A stretch of 64,000 nt of DNA from Cohnella cholangitidis (GTDB lineage: Bacteria > Bacillota > Bacilli > Paenibacillales > Paenibacillaceae), in the NCBI RefSeq assembly GCF_014107495.1, contig NZ_CP041969.1:2319501-2383500 (forward strand). Reading direction: 5' to 3'. The position numbers were made by a program, and so were the translations under genes. Every line of letters starts with the position of its first letter. The stretch's first letter is position 1. The notes below the pieces were generated by a model. That model was not told where the DNA came from. It searched no databases and saw nothing but the letters and a program-made list of their open reading frames with translations. Shown here piece after piece: positions 19,682-28,359 of the stretch.

Positions 19682-19718
19682 AATGCTTCCTCCTGAACTC
19701 AATTAGGTTGCTTTGGTC

Positions 19719-21761
19719 TTAGTTTTTAGTAATACCCAAGAACCGGTCGATCGTCCTCTTAAGACCCGCATTCTCATTTAAGTCGAAGTAATTGCCCTTG
19801 AATCTTTCCGTACTCTCTTCCTCTAACACGGACACAAACGGAAATTCGTATGTTTCATAAAACAAATACCAATACAAATATTTTCGGATGCTCTCGTTGG
19901 GAATCTTCGAATGGCTTGAGACGATTAACTCGTAATTATCGATCAATCGGTAATAATCTTCTTTGGAATTCGCAACGATATTAATGGCTTCATTGCGAAA
20001 TAGTCCTCTTCCGCTTAAAATCGTCGGGACATCGAGATACGGAAGCTCAAGGCCTAAAAACCCGTTATACACTAGCGCGACGTCGACATGCTTCTTTACG
20101 AACTCATATGTGTTAAGGCGTTCTTTGGCCGATATTAACAGGACGTTATCGATCGAATCGATATCTTCGATTGCATTCCGAAGCACATCCTCTACCTTAC
20201 GAACTCCTTTATACAGGGTATCCTCGGCAGGATGCATCCGAACAATGAGCTTCTCCGATTTATTTCTGAAATATTCTATCGTTTGAATAAGCCAATCGGT
20301 CACGCTCTCAAATACGACATCTCGTTCCTCTTCCGCTCCATCCCAGACAATATTCGGAAATGCGCAGAAAACCTTCTCCCCTGAAGCAAACGACTGTATT
20401 CTATCATCGAATTCAGCCTGGACCTTGCCTACTTCGCGGTAGTAGTAGGAAGTATCATGAATCTTAAACTGCAGGCGATCGCTCATATACTTATCCACCA
20501 TCTCCGATTGAGCTGGCTCAAATACAAGTTTGGAGAAATTGTTCCAAGATTGCCCTTCATCGGCAAACTGAAGCGCCCTATCGCTTATGCAGTATAGATT
20601 GTTCTGATGCGCGCTAACACCATATACAACTGATTCAACGTTTTTTTCTGCCATTAAATCATAACAAGGGCCCCATGTCGTATAGATAGCATGTGTTGTC
20701 AGGAAGATATCGGGTTGAGCTACCCGATATAGATGTAAACCGACGCGTCTACTTAATGCAGCCTCTTCGAATGCCAGTTCCATAAAACGTTTCGTGATCG
20801 AATCGTTGTAATCCAGTTTGTCCGTTTGCATATATCTTTTAGTAAAGCTAAATACATGTTTACTCGTTATTTCGGATACCGTCGCTTCACCTCTAACATC
20901 GTCATATCGATCTTCTATGCTTGAATAAGGTATCCATACTATGTTTTCGTGACGGAACATTTCCATAACCGTAAACTGATCAATTTCATTCAATAGTCTA
21001 TGTAGAACGCTCTCTCTAGAATCGGAACGATAGTTCTCGTAGGTTAACATTTCTTTGGAAAAGTCCCAAAACTTCGAAAAAAACTTGGTTGGTTTCATAA
21101 AATCGTCATAAGCGAAATAAATCTTCGCTCCTAATGAGGCCATGATGTACGCTGCAATGGTTTCGGGCTTGTAGAACAAGTCATAGGAGTTCAATGCGAT
21201 ACTCTTTCCTGAATATTGTGTGTCGAAAGATTGTCCCCACAATTCACACAATAGATTGAACTGGGACGTTATTCTACCATGAATAGTATTTCCATATAAT
21301 AGAATCCACTTCTTCTCGAGATCGTAAACGGAAAAACCGATTTCACGCAACCTATAATCCAATTTTTCGAATGAAAGTCTTTTTATCGCTTCGAATCGAT
21401 TCGACAAGTTCTCATTATGATCGATTTGACACATTTTGAAGAAATACAACAATTGGCTATAGGAGATAACCTCTGCGCCTTTTATGTTCAACCGATCGAT
21501 TTGTTCGCTTATTTCGGCTATGTAACTGCTCAATATCACAATGCATACATTGGATTCTTCGGTTAGTTTTTCTGGGATATACACTTTTTTATCTATGAAA
21601 GTAGTTCCAGCCATCTCTCGATTTCCGGATATATAGTAGCATACTTGCTTATCGTAAAACTCACCGCCATCGATCTGTCCGATCTCCTCAACGGTTCTTT
21701 TCGCCAGCGAGCCAGTGCCCCAAAACACGAATCGTTTCCCAAAAATTCCGAAGTCCGACAC
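19719..21761 (-). CDS. Two-domain protein: PglD-like module plus capsule-polysaccharide-type glycosyltransferase domain
   Basis: 680 residues, not matched to a named family end to end. Residues 5-110 form a nucleotide-binding module (RFVFWGTGSLAKRTVEEI, then VYIPEKL and VIVILSS-like strands) like others in this locus. The last 250 residues resemble the GT-B end of capsule synthesis or CDP-glycerol transferases: KLIVRMHPAED, LNTYEFVKKHVDVALVYN and GLELPYLDVPTI. The middle is unassigned. GTG start with GGGGGAG five bases upstream. A glycan-transfer role is inferred from context and from the HPAED segment. Confidence 0.65.
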   Translation of the reverse strand: MSDFGIFGKRFVFWGTGSLAKRTVEEIGQIDGGEFYDKQVCYYISGNREMAGTTFIDKKVYIPEKLTEESNVCIVILSSYIAEISEQIDRLNIKGAEVISYSQLLYFFKMCQIDHNENLSNRFEAIKRLSFEKLDYRLREIGFSVYDLEKKWILLYGNTIHGRITSQFNLLCELWGQSFDTQYSGKSIALNSYDLFYKPETIAAYIMASLGAKIYFAYDDFMKPTKFFSKFWDFSKEMLTYENYRSDSRESVLHRLLNEIDQFTVMEMFRHENIVWIPYSSIEDRYDDVRGEATVSEITSKHVFSFTKRYMQTDKLDYNDSITKRFMELAFEEAALSRRVGLHLYRVAQPDIFLTTHAIYTTWGPCYDLMAEKNVESVVYGVSAHQNNLYCISDRALQFADEGQSWNNFSKLVFEPAQSEMVDKYMSDRLQFKIHDTSYYYREVGKVQAEFDDRIQSFASGEKVFCAFPNIVWDGAEEERDVVFESVTDWLIQTIEYFRNKSEKLIVRMHPAEDTLYKGVRKVEDVLRNAIEDIDSIDNVLLISAKERLNTYEFVKKHVDVALVYNGFLGLELPYLDVPTILSGRGLFRNEAINIVANSKEDYYRLIDNYELIVSSHSKIPNESIRKYLYWYLFYETYEFPFVSVLEEESTERFKGNYFDLNENAGLKRTIDRFLGITKN

Positions 21762-21780
21762 CCTATCTCCCCCGCCAACT

Positions 21781-22932
21781 CTAACTGTATGTAAGCAACA
21801 CCGGTCTTAATTCTCTCCAAGTAAAATGCGGTGTTTCACCCGTATTTGCATTAATGATCAATAAATTTTTATTCGCATCCATATAATTAGGAAGCAGCTC
21901 TGAAGCACGAAATAGATATTTTTTCGCTTCGGCGGAATTCTTCAAGGATAAGTAGCAAGCCCCAAGGTTATTAAGTATTTCACAACGCTTGGAATCAATG
22001 GCCAATGCTTTTTGGAACGTTAGGATAGCTTTCTTAAACTCTCTCTGATGTACTTCGTACATCCCTTTAAATAAATAACCGGATATGGAATCAGGTTGAA
22101 TATTCAGAAGTTTCGAGATCATATCATATCCGAGTTCCCATCTCTCAAGTCGATACATGACAGAAACATAATCGACGATATTTTTCTCCTCTGGTAGTTT
22201 TCTTTTACTAATAGCCTCTTGTAAAAACGAAGCGTCGTATTTTTCGAGTACTCTTCTCTCACCGGCCGTAACACTCTCGATTGTACTGGAAGCATTATTA
22301 TTATGCCTTCTAATTAAAACTAGAGGATCATCATGATATAAGAATCCCCCTCTAACCGCCAATCGAAGCCATAGATCCCAGTCTTCACAATGAGTTAGTT
22401 TCTCGTCAAAGCCGCCAACGGCTAGTATCGCTTCCTTATCCACGATAGTTCCAGATAAATACACATAATTCCGCACAATCTCATAACCTAATATTTCCTC
22501 AGGCGAGACTTGTTTGAATCGAAATACACCCTCTAAAACTTCTCCTTGCTCATTCATCTGCTGAAATGCGCTATGAGATAGAACCCAGCGTTGTCTGAAT
22601 TGTACGTTTTCCCATAATTCAACATGAGATTGCGTCAGTCGATTATGGGCAAGATCGTCCGCATCCATAAATAATATAGCCTCGCCGCTGGACTCCCTGA
22701 TGCCCCTATTTCTAGAATAGGACACCCCACTATTGCGGTCGTTGATAATATGGCTCGTTTTTATCCTGCTATTAGCAATAAACGTATCCACGATCTCGGC
22801 GGAACGATCCGTACTGCAATCATTAACCACAATGATCTCATGCAGCGGATAGATTTGGCGTTCCAAGTGCTTAAGCGTGTCTAATATATATTTCTCGCCG
22901 TTATAGAGGGGGACAATAGCCGATATTTTCAT
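21781..22932 (-). CDS. Family 2 glycosyltransferase with C-terminal TPR repeats
   Basis: 383 residues. The GT-A domain begins ISAIVPLYNGEKYILDTL with IIVVNDCSTDRSAEI and the DxD-type FMDADDL; LTHCEDWDLWLRLA is the acceptor-site motif. From about residue 275 the sequence turns into helical tetratricopeptide-like repeats (LFKGMYEVHQREFKKAI, then CEILNNLGACYLSLKNSAEA). Such fusions are known among protein O-glycosyltransferase-associated enzymes. It lies between pseB and the 680-residue protein. The repeats could dock protein acceptors. Confidence 0.85.
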   Translation of the reverse strand: MKISAIVPLYNGEKYILDTLKHLERQIYPLHEIIVVNDCSTDRSAEIVDTFIANSRIKTSHIINDRNSGVSYSRNRGIRESSGEAILFMDADDLAHNRLTQSHVELWENVQFRQRWVLSHSAFQQMNEQGEVLEGVFRFKQVSPEEILGYEIVRNYVYLSGTIVDKEAILAVGGFDEKLTHCEDWDLWLRLAVRGGFLYHDDPLVLIRRHNNNASSTIESVTAGERRVLEKYDASFLQEAISKRKLPEEKNIVDYVSVMYRLERWELGYDMISKLLNIQPDSISGYLFKGMYEVHQREFKKAILTFQKALAIDSKRCEILNNLGACYLSLKNSAEAKKYLFRASELLPNYMDANKNLLIINANTGETPHFTWRELRPVLLTYS

Positions 22933-22972
22933 TCGTTGTCTCCTATTCTAAATGCCTCTAGCTCAATTCGAC

Positions 22973-23986
22973 TCATATTAAGTTCTCGTATTTTAACCAT
23001 TCCAAAAGCTTTGCTTTACTGATGAGTTCATTCGAGGAATACTTCATTTTATCTGACAACCAACTTTCGGTAACATAACTGTTTTTGCTAATAGAGTGAC
23101 CATAAATAGGAGGAATAATGTACATAAAATCCGTCTCGATTACATTGTTCTGTTCATCCATGGTCATCAACTCTTCATCCAGCTTCTCGCCTGGACGAAG
23201 TCCGATTTCTTTAACCTCCACATCTCCATGATAAGAGGTATCCTTTGATAATTGTTCGATCATCACTGCGGTAAGATCAGCCAATCTGACTACCGGCATC
23301 TTTAATACAAACACTTCTCCGCCCTTGGATATTCCGTTCGCTTCCATAAGCAAGCTGATCGCCTGTTGCGGAGTCATCATATATCGCGTCATTCTCATAT
23401 CCGTTATCGTAACTTTTCGTTGCTCTAGAATTTGTTTTTTGAACAAAGGAATGACGGATCCTCTTGAGCCCATAACATTCCCAAACCTAACGGATGCAAA
23501 GGAAGTAACTTTAGAGCCCTTCTGATAACCTGCCGCAGAGATAAGCCGTTCGGCCGTCAGCTTGGTGGCTCCATATGTATTGGAAGGTGAGACTGCTTTA
23601 TCCGTGCTAGTGAAAAGCACTTTTTTGACTCCTGCTTGAATCGCGGATTGTATCACGTTCTGGGTACCGATTACATTAGTCTGCACAGCCTCAAATGGGT
23701 TATATTCACAGAAAGGCACGTGCTTCATAGCCGCGAGATGAAATACATAATCGATATCTTCCATCGCTCTGGCTAATCTCTGTTGATCACGAACGTCGCC
23801 AATGAGGAATCTAAGTTTATCAGCATGTTCCTGGAATTCCAGTCCCATTTCGTATTGCTTATATTCATCCCTGCTAAATATTCGAATGACCTTTGGGTTC
23901 TCTTGCAACAATCGCTTTGTCAAATGATATCCAATTGTTCCCGTTCCGCCAACGATCAGTACCTTCTTGTCTGTATAGATTCCCAT
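22973..23986 (-). CDS. pseB: UDP-N-acetylglucosamine 4,6-dehydratase, inverting (PseB)
   Basis: 337-residue SDR that starts pseudaminic acid synthesis. The cofactor site GGTGTIG is at 13-19; the inverting-dehydratase active site is in STDKAVSP (Asp129, Lys130), with Tyr138-x3-Lys142 in NTYGATK. FSRDEYKQYEM and VRFGNVMGSRGSVIPLF are typical for PseB/FlaA1. It lies seven bases downstream of maf and 21 kb upstream of pseC on the same strand, so GDP-fucose and glycosyltransferase genes are inserted inside an otherwise standard pse set. Confidence 0.95.
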   Translation of the reverse strand: MGIYTDKKVLIVGGTGTIGYHLTKRLLQENPKVIRIFSRDEYKQYEMGLEFQEHADKLRFLIGDVRDQQRLARAMEDIDYVFHLAAMKHVPFCEYNPFEAVQTNVIGTQNVIQSAIQAGVKKVLFTSTDKAVSPSNTYGATKLTAERLISAAGYQKGSKVTSFASVRFGNVMGSRGSVIPLFKKQILEQRKVTITDMRMTRYMMTPQQAISLLMEANGISKGGEVFVLKMPVVRLADLTAVMIEQLSKDTSYHGDVEVKEIGLRPGEKLDEELMTMDEQNNVIETDFMYIIPPIYGHSISKNSYVTESWLSDKMKYSSNELISKAKLLEWLKYENLI

Positions 23987-23993
23987 GGCTTAT

Positions 23994-25835
23994 CTATCCT
24001 CTTCCATTCAGTTTCTCAGATAGATCTGTTATACAGGTATCCATAAGAGGAACAAGTTTTTGAAGCCCCTCTACCAGCGGACTAATGCACGCCATTAACT
24101 TCGCCTTTTTACGCTCCAAATTAGCTTCATTAAACATATCGCCCCAGTACCGTTCCGTATGCGTTCTCTCTGCCGTTAACAAAAAAGAAAAAATCTTCGC
24201 GTAGATCGGATGCTCGATCACTTCCGTCCAGAGCGGCTCGAACTGTTGCAGCCAAGCTTGGACATCGCTCGGATTCCGCTTAATGTGCTCGTCGAGCGCT
24301 TTTAATTGCTTCTTCAAATGCAACAGCTCTAGTTGAGTCTGCTTAATTTTCTCTGTAACTTTTATAATTCTTCCTTCTGGATACGCGGACAATGAATGTA
24401 CGACTTTATCCTTGAACCATCCTTCTTGGAACGTCAAATGTTGGTATTCTTCTCTTAAACGTTCAAGGGACTTATTAGATGTATGTTCGATTACGGCTCC
24501 AACCGGTGATGCATTATAAAATGAGATGGAGGGGAAGGCTTCAACTACGGCTTCGACATCTCTTTTTAGATTTAACATGGAGTGATTCGTTCTGTTCTGT
24601 CCACCTGATATATTTGTAACCGTAAGACTTGCGCTTTCGACTTCTTTTGTTTCCCATCTGTTGACTTGATGGCCGATGCCGTCCGCATACATGCGATCTC
24701 CAGGATAAGAGAAATCTTGACCGATAAATGAAATGTCAGAAAAGCCAAGAAGCGCAGCTACTTGAATGCACGTCCCTGTAACGGACGAAGTCGAAGCAAG
24801 AACGCCGTCTTCCCGCGTTAAATCCATAAAGTAATGCGAGATGACATCCATATCGAAAAATCCATGCATCAAATACGGCGAACGGTCATCTCGAATGGCC
24901 GAATATTTGATACTCGGAATATAGATGAAAGGGATATGCCCGACTTCGAGGTTAGCAAAAACACGTTGGTTAGGCTCCCCGCCATCCATCGAAACAATTA
25001 AGTGCGGCTCTATCCCGTGATGCAACAGTCCTTGAACACTAGAACCGGCCGCGATGATAAAGGCGTGTTTCCTGACTTCCCGTAATTTTTCCGCTTCCAA
25101 GCCCAAGGAAGGGCCGGAACCTACAATGATAGCCGGCAATCCTTTGCACGAATCCTTCAAAGGGAAAAAGCTGGGAGTTCTTAGATTTCTCTCCATATTC
25201 AGAATTAAGTTTTCTAACCATTCCGCTTTGTAATGGGAGATAGTTCTCATGTCCGTACCGTAACTCAGCGCCAGCTTCGGAATTAAATCCGCCAGCAGCC
25301 CAGGTAAATTCGGTACCAGCTTCTTGCAATACGGTAGAACAAAAAATCCGAATTGGCCTTTCAAAGTCTTATACATCCCTATTAATAATTCTACAAGAAT
25401 AGCTTCTTCATCGCCTAGGGCAAACATGGCAATCTGCCGGTTCCCGAGAATCGGCCTTAAATCAACGGTTTCAATAGCCGCTAGGAAAACATCTATATCG
25501 GGCTCGTAGATATATAACCGGCTATCCGGAAACCGATTCATGAAAGCAGCCGCATGATAACCCATTCCAAATCCGGCCATTAATATGTCATTCGAACGCG
25601 GAGCGCTATCATCTACCGACTCCACCCAACGATTGGCCTCGAGTTCAGGATCATACTTGCTATATATATGATAGCCTGCGCCATTCTCTACCTGGACGTG
25701 CAAGTTTGGTTGACCGTTCTTAGCCGGATCTACGGAGAAGCGGCCGTTGTTGTACGTTCGGTTTCTTACCAGCTTATAAATTTCCGGGTACTGCTCTCTG
25801 AGGAACATCAAATTATCCGCTGCGTACTTCTTCAT
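23994..25835 (-). CDS. maf: Maf-type flagellin glycosyltransferase (motility associated factor)
   Basis: 613 residues with the DUF115/MAF_flag10 core: AIIVGSGPSLGLEAEKL, FIIAAGSSVQGLLHHGI and PHLIVSMDGGEPN, then DISFIGQDFSYPG. Maf proteins transfer nonulosonic acids such as pseudaminic acid to Ser/Thr residues of flagellin in the cytoplasm. Its placement just after hag and just before pseB links donor synthesis, transfer and acceptor. It overlaps the upstream 199-residue gene by four bases. It is the only Maf in the window, although two nonulosonic-acid routes are encoded. Confidence 0.93.
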   Translation of the reverse strand: MKKYAADNLMFLREQYPEIYKLVRNRTYNNGRFSVDPAKNGQPNLHVQVENGAGYHIYSKYDPELEANRWVESVDDSAPRSNDILMAGFGMGYHAAAFMNRFPDSRLYIYEPDIDVFLAAIETVDLRPILGNRQIAMFALGDEEAILVELLIGMYKTLKGQFGFFVLPYCKKLVPNLPGLLADLIPKLALSYGTDMRTISHYKAEWLENLILNMERNLRTPSFFPLKDSCKGLPAIIVGSGPSLGLEAEKLREVRKHAFIIAAGSSVQGLLHHGIEPHLIVSMDGGEPNQRVFANLEVGHIPFIYIPSIKYSAIRDDRSPYLMHGFFDMDVISHYFMDLTREDGVLASTSSVTGTCIQVAALLGFSDISFIGQDFSYPGDRMYADGIGHQVNRWETKEVESASLTVTNISGGQNRTNHSMLNLKRDVEAVVEAFPSISFYNASPVGAVIEHTSNKSLERLREEYQHLTFQEGWFKDKVVHSLSAYPEGRIIKVTEKIKQTQLELLHLKKQLKALDEHIKRNPSDVQAWLQQFEPLWTEVIEHPIYAKIFSFLLTAERTHTERYWGDMFNEANLERKKAKLMACISPLVEGLQKLVPLMDTCITDLSEKLNGRG

Positions 25836-26431
25836 GAATGTACCCCTGACTCTAGTTGATCCAACAACAACTTGAACACATCTGGAAGCTCGTATTTAAT
25901 GAGATCTCCTGCCGCCGTATGGTCGCCCTGCTGTAAACTAGCATCCAATGCCGCAATCTGTTTTTCCAGTTCGGCAACAAAGCTTATAATCGTCGATTGA
26001 ATGGGCGACATACCCTTCAAACGTTCTTCATGCGTAAGTAGAACATGCGCCGACTGACCAACCCATTGAATCCCTTCCGTTAATTGCCCGAAGTGGTTCC
26101 AATCTTCATCTTTCATCTCTCCGTAGAATAACTCGGAGATCGAATCGCAAGCTCGAATCAACTTAGGAAGATAATTGTTCAATTCGCTTGTTAAATCGCT
26201 CACCAAAATCGTCTCATGAACGGTTTTTATTTCTATTGACTTGATTTTCATCAAGTTCTCGAGCAAGTGATTATTATAGTCCTCTCTATAGACGACCCCG
26301 TCGATCCAAAGCTCCTGAACAATCTCTTGCTGATCATATAATGTCTTAAATAAAGAGTTTAGCGACTCTAGTCTACTCTCTCTCTCGTGATTGCTTAAAT
26401 CTATCGTGCCGCATACGGATACTATGTTCAA
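25832..26431 (-). CDS. Unknown protein, first gene of the Maf/pse transcription unit
   Basis: I do not recognise a family. About 199 residues, mostly helical and acidic, with no signal peptide or membrane segment. The N-terminus reads LNIVSVCGTIDLSNHERE, and a C-terminal helix region ends in a Leu-rich segment. TTG at 26431 is chosen because AAGGTG is nine bases upstream and the proposed sigma-D start site (about 26459) leaves a normal leader; a GTG at 26443 lies on the ribosome site itself. It overlaps maf by four bases. It may be a chaperone or adaptor for flagellin glycosylation, inferred from position only. Confidence 0.7.
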   Translation of the reverse strand: MNIVSVCGTIDLSNHERESRLESLNSLFKTLYDQQEIVQELWIDGVVYREDYNNHLLENLMKIKSIEIKTVHETILVSDLTSELNNYLPKLIRACDSISELFYGEMKDEDWNHFGQLTEGIQWVGQSAHVLLTHEERLKGMSPIQSTIISFVAELEKQIAALDASLQQGDHTAAGDLIKYELPDVFKLLLDQLESGVHS

Positions 26432-26465
26432 TGGATTCAACACCTTATCGACTTATTTACACTAT

Positions 26466-26493
26466 ATATCGGCATTAATCGACAATTTCTAAA
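26466..26493 (-). promoter_or_regulatory. Sigma-D (FliA-type) promoter of the maf/pse operon
   Basis: On the minus strand GCCGATAT (26473-26466) matches the sigma-D -10 box perfectly. TTTA at 26493-26490 is a weaker -35 (consensus TAAA) with a 16-base spacer, the same spacing as in the hag and flgM promoters here. It directly follows the hag terminator, and transcription would start about 28 bases before the TTG of the 199-residue gene. Confidence 0.7.
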
Positions 26494-26496
26494 TAG

Positions 26497-26526
26497 AAAA
26501 ACTCCCCAGTCATAAGACTGGGGAGT
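26497..26526 (-). terminator. Rho-independent terminator of hag
   Basis: Perfect 11-base stem (ACTCCCCAGTC paired with GACTGGGGAGT) with a four-base loop, followed on the minus strand by five T and further T-rich sequence. It lies 16 bases after the flagellin stop codon and separates hag from the glycosylation operon. Confidence 0.93.
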
Positions 26527-26542
26527 TTCCAATTCAAGGGTA

Positions 26543-27358
26543 TTAGCCGAGCAAACGCAGTACGTTTTGCGGTACGGAGTTAGCTTGAGCCAACATAGCA
26601 GTACCAGCTTGTACCAAAATTTGTCTGCGAGTGAAGTCCGTCATTTCTTTAGCCATATCAGCATTGCGGATACGGGATTCGGAAGCGGACAAGTTCTCGG
26701 AGTTAACGCCAACGTTGTTGATCGTGTGCTCCAAGCGGTTTTGTACAGCACCGAACTCAGCGCGACGTTGGGAAACGACGCTGATTGCGGATTGGATAGC
26801 TGTGATAGCTGCTTGAGCGCCGCTTGCAGTGCTTACATCAAGGCTGCCAACGCCGATTTTAGCTGCTTGCACACCGCTTCCCAGGGATACGGAAATCGTC
26901 GTGTTAGCTTCGAAACCAACTTGGAAAGATACGCTTGATTGCGATCCGTTCAAGAGGCTGATGCCGTTGAACTTCAAGCTAGTAGCGATGTTGTTGATTT
27001 CGGCAACAAGAGCAGTTACTTCCAGACCGATTTTCTCGCGGTCAGATTCAGCCAAAGTTCCGTTGGACGCTTGGTTAGCCAATACGTTCAAACGTTGCAA
27101 CATGGAGTGAACTTCAGTAAGAGCACCCTCTGCTGTTTGGATCAAAGAGATACCGTCTTGAGCATTTGCGATAGCTTGGTTGTAGCCACCGATTTGGTAA
27201 CGCATTTTTTCCGAAATCGCCAAACCTGCTGCATCGTCGGCAGCGCGGTTGATACGGTAACCGGAAGAAAGTTTTTCCATTGTTTTGCCCATTTGGGTGT
27301 TGTTGGAACCCAAGTTGCGGTGAGCATTGATTGCACTAACGTTTGTGTTAATGTACAT
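26543..27358 (-). CDS. hag: Flagellin
   Basis: 271 residues, a short flagellin with conserved D0/D1 ends (MYINTNVSAINAHRNLG and ADMAKEMTDFTRRQILVQAG ... NVLRLLG) and only a small central region rich in Ser/Thr (residues about 150-195), the likely site of O-glycosylation by Maf. It forms the filament after export. Start 27358 is chosen because GGAGG lies nine bases before this ATG; an earlier ATG at 27367 abuts the ribosome site and would displace the canonical N-terminus. It has its own sigma-D type promoter, a CsrA-type leader and a strong terminator, so it is monocistronic. Confidence 0.97.
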   Translation of the reverse strand: MYINTNVSAINAHRNLGSNNTQMGKTMEKLSSGYRINRAADDAAGLAISEKMRYQIGGYNQAIANAQDGISLIQTAEGALTEVHSMLQRLNVLANQASNGTLAESDREKIGLEVTALVAEINNIATSLKFNGISLLNGSQSSVSFQVGFEANTTISVSLGSGVQAAKIGVGSLDVSTASGAQAAITAIQSAISVVSQRRAEFGAVQNRLEHTINNVGVNSENLSASESRIRNADMAKEMTDFTRRQILVQAGTAMLAQANSVPQNVLRLLG

Positions 27359-27367
27359 CGTGATCAT

Positions 27368-27405
27368 CCTCCATGATAATAGATATTGGTCACATCCTTG
27401 CGACC
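27368..27405 (-). promoter_or_regulatory. Candidate CsrA-binding leader of hag mRNA
   Basis: The leader starts almost at once with a hairpin (27405-27388): GGTCGC and GTGACC pair around the loop AAGGAT, placing GGA in the loop as in known CsrA targets. A second GGA is in the ribosome site GGAGG at 27372-27368. In Bacillus subtilis CsrA represses hag by binding two such sites, and FliW relieves this; both proteins are encoded at 30250-30959. Confidence 0.65.
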
Positions 27406-27413
27406 TAAATAAT

Positions 27414-27441
27414 ATATCGGATAGCCAAAACCTAAACTTTA
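27414..27441 (-). promoter_or_regulatory. Sigma-D (FliA-type) promoter of hag
   Basis: On the minus strand TAAA (27441-27438), a 16-base spacer and TCCGATAT (27421-27414), close to the consensus TAAA-N15/16-GCCGATAT. The start would be near 27407, just at the base of the leader hairpin. Confidence 0.8.
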
Positions 27442-27508
27442 TACTTAAAAACTATTTTTAAGGAAAAAATTTCAGAATTTTTCCGTAGACGCTTTCCAAG
27501 CTGACGAT

Positions 27509-27934
27509 CTATTTTTTCTCATCAAAGTAATAAGAAATTTGATCGTCGGAATTCATTCCGCTGTAAGCATTGAACACTTTGCGATGGGTTTTCGTGGAGC
27601 CCAGCTCGGTACCCGTAGAAACCATCATCGTCTCGATCTTATGAGCGGCCTCGAACGTCAATACTCTTGCCGTCTCTGCTGCAGTCTGAATTTCCCGCTG
27701 AAACAACCGCTTCATCTCTTCGATGCCCAGATCGCTCTTCAACGAATTCTGAATCGATTCCATTTGACCCTGGGTTACGCTTTTCTCTTCCGTTAGCAGC
27801 TGAATTCGATTCCAAAGTTCGTCGCCCGGATCCATCGATTTAATAAGCGTAAGCTGCTCCAAACTGATCTTCGCCAGCTGTTCGTAGCCCATCTTCCATT
27901 TGCTCACTCTAGAAGCCAGATCAGAAGCTTCCAT
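27509..27934 (-). CDS. fliT: FliT-like flagellar chaperone
   Basis: About 141 residues, helical, following fliS exactly where fliT lies in Bacillus. The start at 27934 is inside the end of fliS (14-base overlap) with AGAGG seven bases upstream; an ORF extension further upstream lies wholly in fliS. Sequence similarity to characterised FliT is not obvious by eye: KMGYEQLAKISLEQLTLIKS and QREIQTAAETARVLTFEAA are just amphipathic helices. By position it would be the export chaperone of the cap protein FliD. The last gene before hag, it has no clear terminator of its own. Confidence 0.65.
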   Translation of the reverse strand: MEASDLASRVSKWKMGYEQLAKISLEQLTLIKSMDPGDELWNRIQLLTEEKSVTQGQMESIQNSLKSDLGIEEMKRLFQREIQTAAETARVLTFEAAHKIETMMVSTGTELGSTKTHRKVFNAYSGMNSDDQISYYFDEKK

Positions 27935-28316
27935 TGCCGACCTCTTTCCCCAGCTGATCCCACGTCTGACGAAGATCGCCAAGTATCGTTTCGACTTCTA
28001 GCAGCTGGTCTTTCTTCTTATGAATGTTTGCCTGCGTCAGTTGGTTGACTAGATAAAAATAAATTTCTTTGAGATTCTTGGCAATAACATCGCCCTGCTC
28101 TTCGTTCAAGCATGCCATCAATTCCAACACGATTGCCTGAGCTTTCTGGATGAACTTATGTGCTTCCGCACGCTGATCCGAGTCGAGCGCGTTTTTGGCT
28201 CTATTGATATTTGTTAATGCTCCGTCATATAACATCAGAATCAGACGATGAGGCGAGGCTGTCTCGTATTTATTCTTCTGATAGGCTTGATATCCAGGCT
28301 TGTGCTGTACAGTCAC
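27921..28316 (-). CDS. fliS: Flagellar export chaperone FliS
   Basis: 131-residue helical protein with the FliS signature near the N-terminus (YQAYQKNKYETASPHRLILM then LYDGALTNINRAK) and the usual length. It binds the C-terminus of flagellin in the cytosol to prevent premature assembly; FliW and CsrA work in the same circuit in Bacillus. It lies 43 bases downstream of fliD and overlaps the fliT-like gene. Confidence 0.95.
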   Translation of the reverse strand: MTVQHKPGYQAYQKNKYETASPHRLILMLYDGALTNINRAKNALDSDQRAEAHKFIQKAQAIVLELMACLNEEQGDVIAKNLKEIYFYLVNQLTQANIHKKKDQLLEVETILGDLRQTWDQLGKEVGNGSF

Positions 28317-28359
28317 CGCAATCCCATCTCCTTGTCGCTTCTTGCTACGTTAACGGATA

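Noticed and set aside
27462..27484. AT-rich inverted repeat between the fliT-like gene and hag as a terminator
   Set aside because: The stem is almost only A-T pairs with an unpaired base and lacks a GC core; it is too weak to call.
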